The notes under the pieces were generated by a model, which saw only the letters and a program-made list of their open reading frames with translations, had not been told where the DNA came from and made no database searches. 59,999 nt of DNA from an uncultured Clostridia bacterium. Its GTDB lineage: Bacteria; Bacillota; Clostridia; Oscillospirales; Oscillospiraceae. The stretch is from NCBI GenBank assembly GCA_945915065.1, contig CAMEER010000007.1, positions 1 through 59,999 of the forward strand, read 5' to 3'. The stretch's first letter is position 1, and every line of letters begins with the position of its first letter. Shown in pieces: positions 42,004 through 52,156 of this stretch. Made by a program: the position numbers and the translations under genes.

Positions 42004-42558
42004 TTATTTGTCATCTTCCTGCGTCAGTGTGATCGGTTCGGCGGGATCGGGCATTGCCGGAGCAGCGTTGGGCTCACGGGCAGCTTCTTCCGCCAGCACA
42101 TCGCTGACCGTTTCGCTGACGTGGGCCACTGCGACCCGGTTGGCCGCTTTTTCCTGCTCATCCCGCTGCTTTGCGGCGGCTTTTTCGTCCTCCTGCCGCT
42201 GATGGGCCTCGGCATTGGCGGCCCGGTTAGCTTCCTTCTCGGCGATCCGGCGGCGGTTGGCGGCCAGAAATGCCCGAACAGCCGCCCACACGGTGATCAC
42301 AGCCACCACGGCCATGCCGATCCAGGCGGGCGTGCGGATCACATAGAAGTCGCGGATGGTAAAGTATCCCCGGCCCATGCCGAAGAAGTACAGTGCCACA
42401 CCGGCAGCGGCGCACACAACGCACAGCACCAGATCCAGTACAGCGCGGGCGTGGTGACTGCGCCGCCGGGCAAAATAGCACAGCAGCAGCACGACAGCGG
42501 CCAGAAACAGGGTGGGGGATTGGCTGCACAAAATGTATCCCAACGTGGCGTCCATCAT
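42004..42558 (-). CDS. Hypothetical membrane protein, 184 residues
   Basis: Unrecognised. Three hydrophobic segments at about 15-27, 41-58 and 76-94 are followed by a long, highly charged Ala/Glu/Arg-rich helix (RRRIAEKEANRAANAEAHQRQ), likely coiled coil, and an acidic proline-rich tail. AAAGGAG precedes the start; ATG at 42558 and 42555 are both usable. The stop overlaps the terminator region. It follows the cupin gene on the same strand. Confidence 0.75.
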   Translation of the reverse strand: MMDATLGYILCSQSPTLFLAAVVLLLCYFARRRSHHARAVLDLVLCVVCAAAGVALYFFGMGRGYFTIRDFYVIRTPAWIGMAVVAVITVWAAVRAFLAANRRRIAEKEANRAANAEAHQRQEDEKAAAKQRDEQEKAANRVAVAHVSETVSDVLAEEAAREPNAAPAMPDPAEPITLTQEDDK

Positions 42559-42597
42559 ATTCAGGACTCCTTTCTCTTTATAAAGTAGGGAGGTGCG

Positions 42598-42933
42598 TTA
42601 TGGTACCACCGGCAGAATGCCCAGCAGCTCCAGCGGTTCGCCGCCGGTATTGCGGATGCTGTGGGTGTGTCCCTCCGGGCAGTAGTGGCACACGCCGGCG
42701 CTGATGGGGTATTCCGCCCCGTCGTCGATACACTGGCCGCTGCCGGACAGGACATAGACGATCTCGCAGTTGCCGTGGTGGGTGTGCAGTCCGATAGAGG
42801 CGCCCCGGGGCAGGGTGATGCGCACCACAGCGCCCATGCGGGGATCATCGAACTTGCGGACAATGGCCTCGCCCTCGCCGCCCTTGAAACCGGGAACGGT
42901 GTTGGCGGTCATGCTGGCAAAATCAAGGATCAT
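42598..42933 (-). CDS. Small cupin-domain protein
   Basis: A 111-residue single cupin barrel. The two conserved motifs are GASIGLHTHHGNCEIVYVLSG (metal-binding histidines and glutamate) and GVCHYCPEGHTHSIRNTG (last histidine), so a metal site is complete. GAGGAGGTG precedes the ATG. Such small cupins bind or isomerise small molecules, often sugars. It lies between rpoD and a membrane protein gene, with no clear pathway link. Confidence 0.88.
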   Translation of the reverse strand: MILDFASMTANTVPGFKGGEGEAIVRKFDDPRMGAVVRITLPRGASIGLHTHHGNCEIVYVLSGSGQCIDDGAEYPISAGVCHYCPEGHTHSIRNTGGEPLELLGILPVVP

Positions 42934-42944
42934 AGGGCACCTCC

Positions 42945-44339
42945 TCAGTTCAGGAAGTCTTTCAGCTTCTTGCTGCGGCTGGGATGACGCAGCTTGCGAA
43001 GCGCCTTGGCCTCGATCTGACGGATACGCTCACGGGTCACGTTGAACTCCTTGCCCACTTCCTCCAGTGTGCGGGTGCGGCCGTCCTCGATGCCGAAGCG
43101 CAGCTTCAGCACCTTCTCCTCCCGGGGGGTCAGGGTGGACAGCACGTCCACCAGCTGCTCCTTCAGCAGCGTAAAGCTGGCGGCCTCACTGGGCTCGGAC
43201 GCGCCCTCATCGGGGATAAAGTCACCCAGATGGCTGTCCTCCTCCTCACCGATGGGAGTCTCCAGCGAAACCGGCTCCTGCGCGATCTTCAGAATCTCCC
43301 GTACTTTGTCCACCGGCATCCCCATCTCGGCGGAGATCTCCTCCGGCGAGGGATCATGTCCCAGCTGCTGCAGCAGCTGGCGGCTGACCCGGATGACCTT
43401 GTTGATGGTCTCCACCATATGTACGGGAATACGAATGGTGCGAGCCTGGTCGGCGATGGCACGGGTGATGGCCTGCCGGATCCACCATGTGGCGTAGGTG
43501 GAGAACTTGTAGCCCTTGGTGTAGTCGAACTTCTCCACGGCCTTGATAAGGCCCAGGTTGCCCTCCTGAATCAGGTCCAGGAACAGCATGCCGCGGCCCA
43601 CATACCGCTTGGCGATGGACACCACCAGACGGAGGTTGGCCTCGGCCAGTTTCTGCTTGGCCTTGTTGCCCGCCTTGATGTCCGCTTTCAGTTGTGCCAT
43701 CTCCTCGTCATTGACGGGCTCCTCAGTCTCGGCAGCCTGGTCGATGCGCTCCTGCGCGGCCCGGCCGGCGGACATGGCAGTGGCCAGCGTGACCTCCTCG
43801 TCGGCACTCAGCAGCGGTACCCGGCCGATCTCCTTGAGGTACATGCGCACGGGATCGTCAATGTTGAAGCTGTCCACCAGCGTGTTGGGGTCGACCAGCT
43901 CCTCCTCTTCGATCTCGGCGATCTCCTCCATGGGCGGCTCAATATCATCGCTGATGTCGGCCAAAAAGTCCTCGGTACCCACTTCAATACCCAGCGTTTC
44001 CAGAGAGTCGTAGATGCGGTCCATCTGCTCGCTCTCCAGATCCATCTCGTCCAGCACATCACTGACCTCATTGGCGTCCAACCGACCCTTTTTCTTGCCC
44101 TTGACCAGCATATCCCGCAGCTTTTCATTGGACATGATCAGCGCGGCGGCCGGCAGAGCGGCAATGGCCTTCTCATCCAGCTTTCCCTTTTCTTTTTTGG
44201 CCTCGCCTTCCTTTGCGGCGCCGTCTGTTTCCACGTCCTCGGCGGCCTTGGGGGAGTCGTCCTTTTTCAGCTGATCCTCTGCCAGCAGGGCATCAGCCAT
44301 CTCCTCCAGTTCCTTATCTGTGTAAGTCTTGTCAGTCAT
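42945..44339 (-). CDS. rpoD: Primary sigma factor RpoD (sigma-70/sigma-A)
   Basis: The housekeeping sigma factor, 464 residues. After an acidic N-terminal region with region 1.1-like sequence ([19 protein letters not shown]), the protein has region 1.2 ([21 protein letters not shown]) and region 2 ([40 protein letters not shown]). Region 3 follows, then region 4.2 ([20 protein letters not shown]). Its start overlaps the dnaG stop by four bases, the common dnaG-rpoD arrangement. Confidence 0.97.
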   Translation of the reverse strand: MTDKTYTDKELEEMADALLAEDQLKKDDSPKAAEDVETDGAAKEGEAKKEKGKLDEKAIAALPAAALIMSNEKLRDMLVKGKKKGRLDANEVSDVLDEMDLESEQMDRIYDSLETLGIEVGTEDFLADISDDIEPPMEEIAEIEEEELVDPNTLVDSFNIDDPVRMYLKEIGRVPLLSADEEVTLATAMSAGRAAQERIDQAAETEEPVNDEEMAQLKADIKAGNKAKQKLAEANLRLVVSIAKRYVGRGMLFLDLIQEGNLGLIKAVEKFDYTKGYKFSTYATWWIRQAITRAIADQARTIRIPVHMVETINKVIRVSRQLLQQLGHDPSPEEISAEMGMPVDKVREILKIAQEPVSLETPIGEEEDSHLGDFIPDEGASEPSEAASFTLLKEQLVDVLSTLTPREEKVLKLRFGIEDGRTRTLEEVGKEFNVTRERIRQIEAKALRKLRHPSRSKKLKDFLN

Positions 44340-46108
44340 GTGCGCTTTCCTCCATATCGTTTCTTATCTTTGAATGTTTCTTTTGCCAATAACAGGGGAT
44401 CCACGCCGGAGCCGTCCCGTTTGGCCTGCTCCTCGCGGATCACCCGTATGTAGTCCGCCAGCGCCTGGGACGCGTTGGCGGTGGATTCCGGTTTTTGCAG
44501 CAGCGTGGTCAGATGGCTCATCTCCTCGCCGGTCAATTCCGCCGTCAGTGCCGACAGGCCGCTGCGGTTGTGGCGCTGCCGCCACATGGTGCCGTAGATC
44601 TTGCCCAGCAGGGGGGAGGAGAACTCCTCCGGCTGCAGGGGCGGCGTGTTGCCAAACAGTGCGGGGTCAAGGTGCAGCAGGCGGATCACGCCTTCCTCTG
44701 CCATGGCGCTGCGTAAATTGGTATAGCGGCTGCCCCGCTGTACCGGCTGAGCGGACAGCACCGGACTCAGCTCCTGCCGCTCCTGCTTTTTGCGGGCGTT
44801 ATAGCGCCGCCGCCGCACGGCCCGCTCCACCTCCTGCCGCATGGCATCCGGTGACAGTCCGGCGGTCTCCGCGGCACGATGGGCGTATACCTCCCGCTCC
44901 ACGGCGTTGTCCAGCTCGGAGAGCACCTGGCTGATCTCCGCTGTGTAGTCGATGCGGCCCTGATCGCTGCGCAGATCGTACTTGGCCGCCACCTGCGCCA
45001 TGCGGAACTCCACGCCGTTTTCGCTGCCGGAGAGCAGCCGCTCAAAGGCCGGCGCTCCCTGAAATTTGATGAAATCGTCGGCGTCCTGCTTCACGTATTC
45101 GCCGTCCGCCAGCCGCCGGGGCAGCTTCAGGACCCGCACGGTAAATTCCGTGTTATTCAGCATCTCCAGCGCCCGCTCCGTGGCCAATTGCCCGGCGTTG
45201 TCGTTGTCGTAGCACAGCACCAGCTCCTTGGTGTACCGGCCCAGCAGCCGGATCTGCTCCGTGGTCAGCGCCGTGCCCATGGAGGCCACGGCGTTGTCAA
45301 ACCCCGCCTGATGCAGCGTCACCACGTCCAGATTGCCCTCGCACAGGATCATGTTGGGCCGTTTTGTCTTTTTGGCCAGATTCAGCCCGTACAGCACCCG
45401 CCGCTTGCTGTATACCGGCGTTTCGGTGCTGTTCATGTATTTCGGCTCCGATTTGTCGATGACGCGGCTGCCGAAGCCCACCACGTCGCCCCGCACATCA
45501 ATGACCGGCAGCATCAGCCGGTTGCGGAACTTATCGTAAAACCCGCCGGTCTTGTTGGCCACGATCAGTCCCGCGGTCAGCAGCTCCTGCTTGGTATAGC
45601 CTTTTGCGGTCATGGCCCGCAGCAGGGCGTCCCAGCTGTCCGGCGACGCCCCCATGCCGAACCGCACGGCGATCTTCCGCTGGATGGCTCGTTTGTCGAG
45701 GTAAGCCCGTACTGCCGCGCCGTCGCTGCTTTGCAGCACATCGTAGTACCAGCGAGCCGCATCGCGGTTCAGGGCCAGCAGTCGCTTGCGCAGCCGGTTG
45801 GCGTCGGCGGACGCCCGGTCCTCCGGCACCTCCATGTTGACCCGCTTGGCCAGAAACCGTACCGCGTCGGAATAAGACAGGTTTTCGATTTCCATAATGA
45901 AGTTGATGACGCCGCCGCCCTTTTTGCAGCCGAAGCAGTGATAGAACTGCTTGTCCTGCAAAACGTGGAAAGAGGGCGTCTTTTCGTTGTGGAAGGGGCA
46001 GCAGCCCCAGTAGCTTCCGCCCTTTGGCGTCAGCGCCACATAGGAGCCTACCACGTCCACGATGTCATTGCGGGCGATCAGCTCGTCCAGAAATGTCTGG
46101 GAAAACAT
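44336..46108 (-). CDS. dnaG: DNA primase DnaG
   Basis: Primase makes the RNA primers for DNA replication. I chose the ATG at 46108, with GAAGGAGGAGCC before it, over an upstream frame to 46204. The 590-residue protein has the CHC2 zinc finger ([23 protein letters not shown] at about 38-63), the RNA polymerase core, and the TOPRIM motif [18 protein letters not shown] with the later [12 protein letters not shown]. The C-terminal helicase-binding domain is present. It heads the dnaG-rpoD operon. Confidence 0.96.
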   Translation of the reverse strand: MFSQTFLDELIARNDIVDVVGSYVALTPKGGSYWGCCPFHNEKTPSFHVLQDKQFYHCFGCKKGGGVINFIMEIENLSYSDAVRFLAKRVNMEVPEDRASADANRLRKRLLALNRDAARWYYDVLQSSDGAAVRAYLDKRAIQRKIAVRFGMGASPDSWDALLRAMTAKGYTKQELLTAGLIVANKTGGFYDKFRNRLMLPVIDVRGDVVGFGSRVIDKSEPKYMNSTETPVYSKRRVLYGLNLAKKTKRPNMILCEGNLDVVTLHQAGFDNAVASMGTALTTEQIRLLGRYTKELVLCYDNDNAGQLATERALEMLNNTEFTVRVLKLPRRLADGEYVKQDADDFIKFQGAPAFERLLSGSENGVEFRMAQVAAKYDLRSDQGRIDYTAEISQVLSELDNAVEREVYAHRAAETAGLSPDAMRQEVERAVRRRRYNARKKQERQELSPVLSAQPVQRGSRYTNLRSAMAEEGVIRLLHLDPALFGNTPPLQPEEFSSPLLGKIYGTMWRQRHNRSGLSALTAELTGEEMSHLTTLLQKPESTANASQALADYIRVIREEQAKRDGSGVDPLLLAKETFKDKKRYGGKRT

Positions 46109-46243
46109 GGCGGCTCCTCCTTCCCGCGGCGTACGCATTTTTCTCCACATACTATTATACGGAAAAACTTTTGAATACACTCTTTTTTTATCAAAAAAAT
46201 TCAAAAAACAAAAATTTTTTGTTTATGTGGCCGCTGCCTGACC

Positions 46244-46272
46244 TTTACGCTTCTGCGGTAAAATGCTATAAT
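46244..46272 (+). promoter_or_regulatory. Promoter of the dihydropyrimidinase gene
   Basis: TTTACG (46244-46249), 17 bases, TATAAT (46267-46272); the start codon is 38 bases further on. The rest of the 200-base gap to dnaG is AT-rich and holds no gene. Confidence 0.65.
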
Positions 46273-46309
46273 ACAGGCAATACTTTACAGAACAGGGAGG
46301 CACTTTCTG

Positions 46310-47677
46310 ATGAAACGACTCTTTACCGGCGGCCGCGTGGTCAGCGGCAGCGCTGTTACGGTGGCCGATGTACTGGTGGACGGCGAGAAGATCGTCTCCG
46401 TCGCGCCCCGTATCGACGCCCCTGACGCGGAAAGGGTGGACGTGACCGGCAAGCTGCTGCTGCCCGGCTTCATCGACGCCCATACCCACTTTGACCTGGA
46501 CGTGTGCAATACCACCACTGCCGACGATTTTGAAAGCGGCAGCCATTCGGCGCTGCGTGGCGGCACCACCACCGTCATCGACTTCGCCTGCCCCAACAAG
46601 GGGGAAACGCTGCAATACGGTCTGGAGCTGTGGCGGAAAAAAGCGGCGGACTGCCACTGTGACTACGGCTTCCATATGACCATCGACGACTGGAACGCCG
46701 GCATCGAGAGCGAGCTGGACGATATGTTCGCCGCCGGCATTACCTCCTTCAAAATGTACATGACCTATCCCGCCATGATGCTGCCGGACGGCGACCTGTA
46801 CCGTGCCCTGAAAGCTCTGAAGGCCCGGGGCGGCATCTGCGGCGTCCACTGTGAGAACAGCGGCGTCATCGACGCTTTGGTGGCGGAGAAAAAAGCCGCC
46901 GGCGAAAACACCGTCGCCTGCCATCCCCAGACCCGGCCTGACTATCTGGAGGCTGAGGCGGTGGGCCGTATCCTGCGGATCGCCCAGGCGGCGGACGCCC
47001 CGGTGGTCATCGTCCACACCACCAATGCCGCCGCGCTTGCCGAGATCGATCATGCCCGTCAGCGCGGCCAGACCGTCTATTCCGAGACCTGTCCCCAGTA
47101 TCTGGCGCTGGATGACACCGTGTATTACCAGACGGATTGGCTGTCCGCCGCCAAGTTTGTCTGTTCGCCGCCTATCCGCAAGAAGGCGGATCAGGACGCT
47201 CTGTGGGCGGGCCTGAAGGAGGGCCGCGTGCAGACGGTGTCCACCGACCATTGCTCCTTTACCACACGGCAGAAGCTGGCGGGACAGGGAGATTTCACCA
47301 CCATTCCCGGCGGTCTGCCCGGCGTGGAGACCCGGGGCGAGGTGGTATACACCACCGGTGTGGCCGGCGGCCGCATCGACCTGCCCACAATGTGCCGCGT
47401 TCTCAGCGAGAATCCCGCCAAGCTGTACGGCCTCTATCCCCGCAAGGGCTGTATCGCACCCGGCGCTGACGCGGATATCGTGGTCTACGATCCGGAGGCG
47501 GACCATACGCTCCGTGCCGCCGAAATGGTGTCCCGCTGCGACTACACCCCCTTTGAGGGGTTCCGCACCTCCGGCAGCATTGCCGCCGTATATCTGCGGG
47601 GCGCCCTGGCGGTGGACCACGGCGCGGTGCGGGATGTGAAGGGCGAGTATCTTTTCCGCGGCAAGTGTATGCTGTAA
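46310..47677 (+). CDS. Dihydropyrimidinase / D-hydantoinase family amidohydrolase
   Basis: A 455-residue metal-dependent cyclic amidohydrolase, expected to open dihydropyrimidine or hydantoin rings. The binuclear metal site is complete: FIDAHTHFDLD (HxH near 60), the carbamylated lysine in TSFKMYMTYP, GVHCENSG, IVHTTNAAAL and the aspartate in STDHCSF. GGGAGG stands before the ATG. The following peptidase gene (85 bases on) may share its transcript but has no metabolic link. Dihydropyrimidinase, hydantoinase and related ureide hydrolases cannot be told apart by eye. Confidence 0.92.
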   Translation: MKRLFTGGRVVSGSAVTVADVLVDGEKIVSVAPRIDAPDAERVDVTGKLLLPGFIDAHTHFDLDVCNTTTADDFESGSHSALRGGTTTVIDFACPNKGETLQYGLELWRKKAADCHCDYGFHMTIDDWNAGIESELDDMFAAGITSFKMYMTYPAMMLPDGDLYRALKALKARGGICGVHCENSGVIDALVAEKKAAGENTVACHPQTRPDYLEAEAVGRILRIAQAADAPVVIVHTTNAAALAEIDHARQRGQTVYSETCPQYLALDDTVYYQTDWLSAAKFVCSPPIRKKADQDALWAGLKEGRVQTVSTDHCSFTTRQKLAGQGDFTTIPGGLPGVETRGEVVYTTGVAGGRIDLPTMCRVLSENPAKLYGLYPRKGCIAPGADADIVVYDPEADHTLRAAEMVSRCDYTPFEGFRTSGSIAAVYLRGALAVDHGAVRDVKGEYLFRGKCML

Positions 47678-47762
47678 AAAATTTCACGGCCGCTTTTCAA
47701 ACGCTGCCCGCGGTGTTATACTATACCCGATAAAACACCCAACCGAAAAAGGAGCGACGACT

Positions 47763-48986
47763 ATGAAGAAAACCGTATTGCGCAGCTATGCCCGCCTGAT
47801 TGCCCGCACCGGCGTCAACATCCAGCCGGGCCAGGAGGTTTTTATCGAAGCCGAGCTGGATCAGCCGGAATTCGTTAAAATGCTGGTGGAGGAGTGCTAT
47901 AAGTGCAAAGCCAAAAAGGTGGTGGTGGACTGGAACTACCAGCCCCTGCAAAAGCTTCACTACCGCTACCGTACCCTGACCACCTTGGGTAAGGTGGAGA
48001 ACTATGAGGAAGCCCGCTGGCAGCACTATGTGGACACCATTCCCTGCCGTATCTACCTTGTCAGCGAGGACCCCGACGGCCTCAAGGGGATCAATCAGGT
48101 GAAGATGGCCAAGGCTCAGCAGAAGCGCTATCCCATCGCCAAGCCCTACCGCGACGCCATGGAGAACAAGTATCAGTGGTGCATCGCCGCCGTGCCCGGC
48201 AAGGCGTGGGCCAAGAAGCTGTTTCCGGAGCTGCGAAGCGCCGCCGCCATGGAAAAGCTGTGGCAGCATATTCTGGCCACCTCCCGGGTGGACGACGATC
48301 CCATTGCCGCGTGGGAGGCGCATAACAAGGATCTCCACGACCGCTGCGCTTACCTCAACAGCCTGCATATTGAAAAGCTGCACTATACCAGCGCCACCGG
48401 TACCGACTTCACGGTGGGCATGATCCCGGAGGGCCGGTTCTGCGGCGGCAGCGAGACCAGCCTGCAGGGCATCGTCTTTAACCCCAACATCCCCAGTGAG
48501 GAGTGCTTCATCTCTCCCAAACGGGGCGAGGCCGAGGGCATCGTCTATGCCACCAAGCCCCTCAGCTATCAGGGACAGCTGATCGACGGCTTCTGGATCA
48601 GGTTCCATGAGGGCAAGGCGGTGGAGTGGCATGCCGATGTCAACAACGAGCTGCTGACCAAGCTGATCACCATGGACGAGGGCAGCGCCTATCTGGGCGA
48701 GTGCGCATTGGTGCCTTACGATTCTCCCATTCGTAAGTCCGGCATCCTGTTCTATAACACACTCTTCGACGAGAATGCCGCCTGCCATCTGGCGCTGGGC
48801 ATGGGCTATGCTGACACCATTCAGGATTTCCAGAACAAAACGCTGCAGGAGTGCCGCGAGCTGGGTATCAATGACTCCATGATCCACGAGGACTTCATGA
48901 TCGGCTCGGAGGATATGTCCATTGACGCCATCTGCGCCGATGGGAAAACGGTGCCCATCTTCCGCAACGGTAACTGGGCGTTTTAA
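47763..48986 (+). CDS. M29 family aminopeptidase (AmpS/PepS type)
   Basis: A 407-residue metallo-aminopeptidase that cleaves N-terminal residues from peptides. Family features are the N-terminal RTGVNIQPGQEVFIEAELDQ, the YTSATGTDFTVGMIPEGRFC segment, and the metal ligands in NIPSEECFISPKRGEAEG, DEGSAYLGECALV and NDSMIHEDFMIGS near the end. AAAAAGGAG precedes the ATG. A short terminator follows directly. Confidence 0.92.
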   Translation: MKKTVLRSYARLIARTGVNIQPGQEVFIEAELDQPEFVKMLVEECYKCKAKKVVVDWNYQPLQKLHYRYRTLTTLGKVENYEEARWQHYVDTIPCRIYLVSEDPDGLKGINQVKMAKAQQKRYPIAKPYRDAMENKYQWCIAAVPGKAWAKKLFPELRSAAAMEKLWQHILATSRVDDDPIAAWEAHNKDLHDRCAYLNSLHIEKLHYTSATGTDFTVGMIPEGRFCGGSETSLQGIVFNPNIPSEECFISPKRGEAEGIVYATKPLSYQGQLIDGFWIRFHEGKAVEWHADVNNELLTKLITMDEGSAYLGECALVPYDSPIRKSGILFYNTLFDENAACHLALGMGYADTIQDFQNKTLQECRELGINDSMIHEDFMIGSEDMSIDAICADGKTVPIFRNGNWAF

Positions 48987-48995
48987 CAGGCAACA

Positions 48996-49024
48996 AAAGG
49001 AGGACGCCCTGCGTCCTCCTTTTT
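48996..49024. terminator. Terminator after the M29 peptidase
   Basis: AAAGGAGGACG (48996-49006) and CGTCCTCCTTT (49012-49022) around CCCTG, followed by TTACC. It lies 9 bases after the stop and also faces the convergent DegV gene. Confidence 0.85.
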
Positions 49025-49043
49025 ACCGTCTTTTTGCTGCAAA

Positions 49044-49943
49044 TCACGCCATTTCCGGCCGTTCGTCGCCATAGAAAAACACGGCCACGGTGCCGGGACC
49101 GGCATGGCTTCCGATGATGGTGCCGATGTCGAAAATACGGATCTGATCCTTCAGATGGGGAAACCGCTGCTCCAGCTGCTCCGCCAGCTGCTTTGCCAGA
49201 TCCAGACACTGAGAATGACAGATCCAGCACCGCTGGTCGTAGTCCCGGCCGCCCTGCGCATGCTGCTCCATGGTGTCTACCGTCACCTCAATGGCCTTGT
49301 GCTTGCCCCGCACCTTATCATAGGCTTTGATGGCGCCCTTGCTGTCCAGCCGCATGATAGGGCAGATATTCAGCACCGTAGCGATAGCGGCCGTTGCGCC
49401 GGAGACCCGTCCGGTGCGGCGGAACTGGGTCATATCGGTGGAAAAGAACTGATGGTGGACCTTGTTGCGGTTGCCCATGGTCCACTGATAGGCCTCCTCA
49501 ACGGTGGCGCCCGTGTCACGCATATCGGCCACGGTATCCACCAGCATACCATAGCCGGAGGAGGAACAAAGCGTATCCACCACCAGCAGCTTTTGCTCCG
49601 GATACTTTTCCTTCAGCATTTCCGCCGCCAGAAAAGCGTTGTGAATGGAGCCGGACTGGCCGGAGGTAAAGCCCAGATGCAGCACGTCGCCGCCCCGCTT
49701 CAGCAGCTCTTCAAAGAACGCCATGTATTCTGCCACATTGACCTGGGAGGTCTGAGGCAGCTTGCCCGCCGCCAGCATTTCGTAGAAATGAGGCAGAGCC
49801 TGCGGATCGCGGCCCATGTCGTCCACATAGGTCACATCATCCACCACATAGGTATAAAACAAAACCGGAATGCTGCGGCTCTCCAGATAGTGGTAAGGCA
49901 CATCCACGGTGGAGCAGCAGCTCAATGTAAAGTTTCGTGACAT
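49044..49943 (-). CDS. DegV family fatty-acid-binding protein
   Basis: A 299-residue DegV protein; such proteins bind a fatty acid and in Gram-positives feed acyl groups to the fatty-acid kinase system. Motifs seen are SCCSTVDVPYHYL, KLPQTSQVNVAEYMAFFEEL, LGFTSGQSGSIHNA and VVDTLCSSSGYGMLV, and late GTIIGSHAGPGTVAVFFYG. I chose the ATG at 49943, with AAAGGAGAATC upstream; the frame extends to 50009 without a ribosome site. No partner gene is nearby. Confidence 0.92.
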   Translation of the reverse strand: MSRNFTLSCCSTVDVPYHYLESRSIPVLFYTYVVDDVTYVDDMGRDPQALPHFYEMLAAGKLPQTSQVNVAEYMAFFEELLKRGGDVLHLGFTSGQSGSIHNAFLAAEMLKEKYPEQKLLVVDTLCSSSGYGMLVDTVADMRDTGATVEEAYQWTMGNRNKVHHQFFSTDMTQFRRTGRVSGATAAIATVLNICPIMRLDSKGAIKAYDKVRGKHKAIEVTVDTMEQHAQGGRDYDQRCWICHSQCLDLAKQLAEQLEQRFPHLKDQIRIFDIGTIIGSHAGPGTVAVFFYGDERPEMA

Positions 49944-50126
49944 AGCATTGATTCTCCTTTCTCTCAACGTTATTATAGCAGGTTTGATGGTGTTGTCAAT
50001 AATATACAATGCAGAGAAATATGATATTGCGCATTAGAAGGAGCGTGTTGCCAAATGTCCAAAAATGTGATACATTATATGACTGATCAAACAATTTACC
50101 GGTAATGCCGGTTTTCGGAGGCATCT

Positions 50127-51128
50127 ATGCTGATCTTGATAAAAAAGGATACGCCGGAATCCGCGATCCGCTCCCTGGTGATTCAACTGAGCCGTCAGGG
50201 GATCGGCGCGGCCCGGGCTGACAGCGGCGGCCGCGTCCTGCTGACGCTGACGGGGCAGACATGGACGCTGGACGAACAGCGTCTGCTGGCCCTGCCTTAT
50301 GTGGAGGATGTGAAGCGCCTGACGTCTCCCTGGCGTCTGGCGGATCGCCGGAACCATCCGGAGGATACGGTAGTGTCTGTGGGGAATGCCCGGATCGGCC
50401 GGGGCTTTTGCCTCATTGCCGGGCCTTGCGCCGTAGAATCCGCCATTCAGATGCAGGCGGTGGCCAGGACGGTAAAGGCCGCCGGGGCGCAGCTGCTGCG
50501 GGGCGGCGCCTATAAGCCCCGCACTTCCCCCTATGCCTTTCAGGGCTATGGCGCGGGCGCGCTGCAGCTGCTGGTCGAGACAGGCAGGGAAGTGGAGCTG
50601 CCGGTGGTGTCGGAGATCACCGATGCATCGCAGCTGCCGCAGTTTGCACAGGTGGACATGCTGCAGGTGGGCGCGCGGAACATGCAGAATTATGAGCTGC
50701 TGCGGGCGCTGGGCGGGCAGTCCAAGCCGGTGCTGCTGAAGCGGGCCGTTGGCGCCACGGTGGAGGAGTTGCTGCAATCGGCGGAGTACATTCTGGCGGG
50801 CGGCAATCCCAACGTGGTGCTGTGCGAGCGGGGCGTTCGTTCCTTCTCCCAGACCAGCCGGGCCGCGCTGGATATCAGCGCCATTCCGGTGCTCAAGCAA
50901 ATGACCCATTTGCCGGTGATCGTGGATCCCAGCCATGCGGCGGGCAGCGCGGCGCTGGTGCCGCCGCTGGCGCTGGCTGCTGTGGCGGCAGGTGCGGACG
51001 GCCTGCTGATCGAGGTCCATGACCGGCCTGCCGCCGCCCTCAGCGACGCGGCCCAGTCCCTCAGCTGCACCGCCTTTGCGGAACTGGCGGAGAAGCTGGT
51101 TAAGGTGCGCGAAGCGCTGGAGGAATAA
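50127..51128 (+). CDS. aroF: 3-deoxy-7-phosphoheptulonate synthase (DAHP synthase)
   Basis: The first enzyme of aromatic amino acid synthesis, joining phosphoenolpyruvate and erythrose 4-phosphate. The 333-residue protein has an N-terminal ferredoxin-like regulatory domain (residues 1-70) and a type I-beta catalytic barrel with IAGPCAVES, RGGAYKPRTSPYAFQG, GARNMQNYELL, VLLKRAVGAT and VIVDPSHAAG. CGGAGG is upstream. The rest of the shikimate pathway is not in this window. The N-terminal domain suggests feedback control by an aromatic amino acid. Confidence 0.95.
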   Translation: MLILIKKDTPESAIRSLVIQLSRQGIGAARADSGGRVLLTLTGQTWTLDEQRLLALPYVEDVKRLTSPWRLADRRNHPEDTVVSVGNARIGRGFCLIAGPCAVESAIQMQAVARTVKAAGAQLLRGGAYKPRTSPYAFQGYGAGALQLLVETGREVELPVVSEITDASQLPQFAQVDMLQVGARNMQNYELLRALGGQSKPVLLKRAVGATVEELLQSAEYILAGGNPNVVLCERGVRSFSQTSRAALDISAIPVLKQMTHLPVIVDPSHAAGSAALVPPLALAAVAAGADGLLIEVHDRPAAALSDAAQSLSCTAFAELAEKLVKVREALEE

Positions 51129-51134
51129 AAAACA

Positions 51135-51179
51135 GACCGGCTCACTTCATACAAAAAACGAAGTGAGCCGGTCGTTTTT
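51135..51179. terminator. Bidirectional terminator between aroF and the dehydrogenase gene
   Basis: A perfect 14-bp stem, 51135-51148 with 51160-51173, followed by GTTTTTT; the other strand also reads into an A/T-rich flank. It separates convergent genes. Confidence 0.9.
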
Positions 51180-51189
51180 TCATGGGGTT

Positions 51190-52131
51190 TTATTCCTCGT
51201 CCTCAAACAGGCATCGGGCCAGCTTGTTGAACATGTGATCCCGGCGGCGGATCACCTCCACGTCCCTGCCGTCGGAGTAGTCGTAAAAACCTGCGCCGCT
51301 TTTTACGCCGAGGCGGTCGTGCTCGATGCACTCGCTGATGAGACCAAAAGGCTCCGTGGCATTGCACAGGTCGGCAAAGGTGTACTTGGCGATGTTGTGG
51401 TGGATATCCAGTCCGCCTAAATCGCAGGTCTCAAAGGGCCCGAAGCAGGCATAGCGGAAGCCCAGGGCATATTTCATCACGTCATCCACCGCCTCGGGGC
51501 TGGCAATGCCCTGCTGCACAATGTGGAGGGATTCCCGCAAAATCGCCTGCTGCAAGCGGTTCAGCACGAAGCTGGGCGCATCCTTGACGATGACAGGCTT
51601 TTTCTTCATGCCAAGAGCCACCTGACGCACCAGCTCCGCCGTCTCCGGCGCAGTCTTTTCCCCCTCCACGATCTCGATCAGCGGGATAATGTGGGGCGGA
51701 TTCATCCAGTGCATTCCGGCGAACCGTTCCGGACGGGTGACGGCCTCGGCGATCTTCGTAATGCTCAGGCCGGAGGTGTTGCTGCACAGAATGGCGTCTT
51801 CCGATACGATGCCGCACAGCTGGCGATAGAATTCGTGCTTGACCTCCAGCTTTTCCAGAATGGCCTCCACCAGAAAATCGGTGTCCGCCAGATCCTCCAT
51901 CCGGGAGGTAAAAGCGATCCGACGGATGACGGCGGCGGACTGCTCCTGGGTCAGCTTGCCGCTGGCCACTTCGGTCTGCTGATTCAGGGCGATCATGTCA
52001 CGGGCTTTGTCCAGCGCGGCGGGGAACAGGTCATAGAGCCTGACGGGGTATCCGGCGGCGGCAAAGGCCTGTGCCAGTGAATAGCCCATGGTGCCTGCCC
52101 CGGCGATGGCGACGCGGCGGATCTCTTTCAT
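51190..52131 (-). CDS. 3-hydroxyacyl-CoA dehydrogenase family protein
   Basis: A 313-residue NAD(P)-dependent dehydrogenase of the 3-hydroxybutyryl-CoA type. It has the Rossmann motif VAIAGAGTMGYSLAQAFA, the catalytic serine/histidine region LCSNTSGLSITKIAEAV and FAGMHWMNPPHIIPLIEIV, and the C-terminal helical domain FVLNRLQQAILRESL. I chose the ATG at 52131, with CAGGAGGGC before it. It is somewhat longer than typical clostridial Hbd (about 280), so another 3-hydroxy acid is possible. It stands alone behind a striking palindrome at 52157 and could feed the same crotonyl-CoA route as the sigma-54 operon. Confidence 0.88.
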   Translation of the reverse strand: MKEIRRVAIAGAGTMGYSLAQAFAAAGYPVRLYDLFPAALDKARDMIALNQQTEVASGKLTQEQSAAVIRRIAFTSRMEDLADTDFLVEAILEKLEVKHEFYRQLCGIVSEDAILCSNTSGLSITKIAEAVTRPERFAGMHWMNPPHIIPLIEIVEGEKTAPETAELVRQVALGMKKKPVIVKDAPSFVLNRLQQAILRESLHIVQQGIASPEAVDDVMKYALGFRYACFGPFETCDLGGLDIHHNIAKYTFADLCNATEPFGLISECIEHDRLGVKSGAGFYDYSDGRDVEVIRRRDHMFNKLARCLFEDEE

Positions 52132-52156
52132 GGCGATGCCCTCCTGAAAAAATGTA

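Noticed and set aside
42984-44453. 489-residue plus-strand open frame over rpoD
   Set aside because: Antisense shadow of rpoD caused by GC-rich codon bias.
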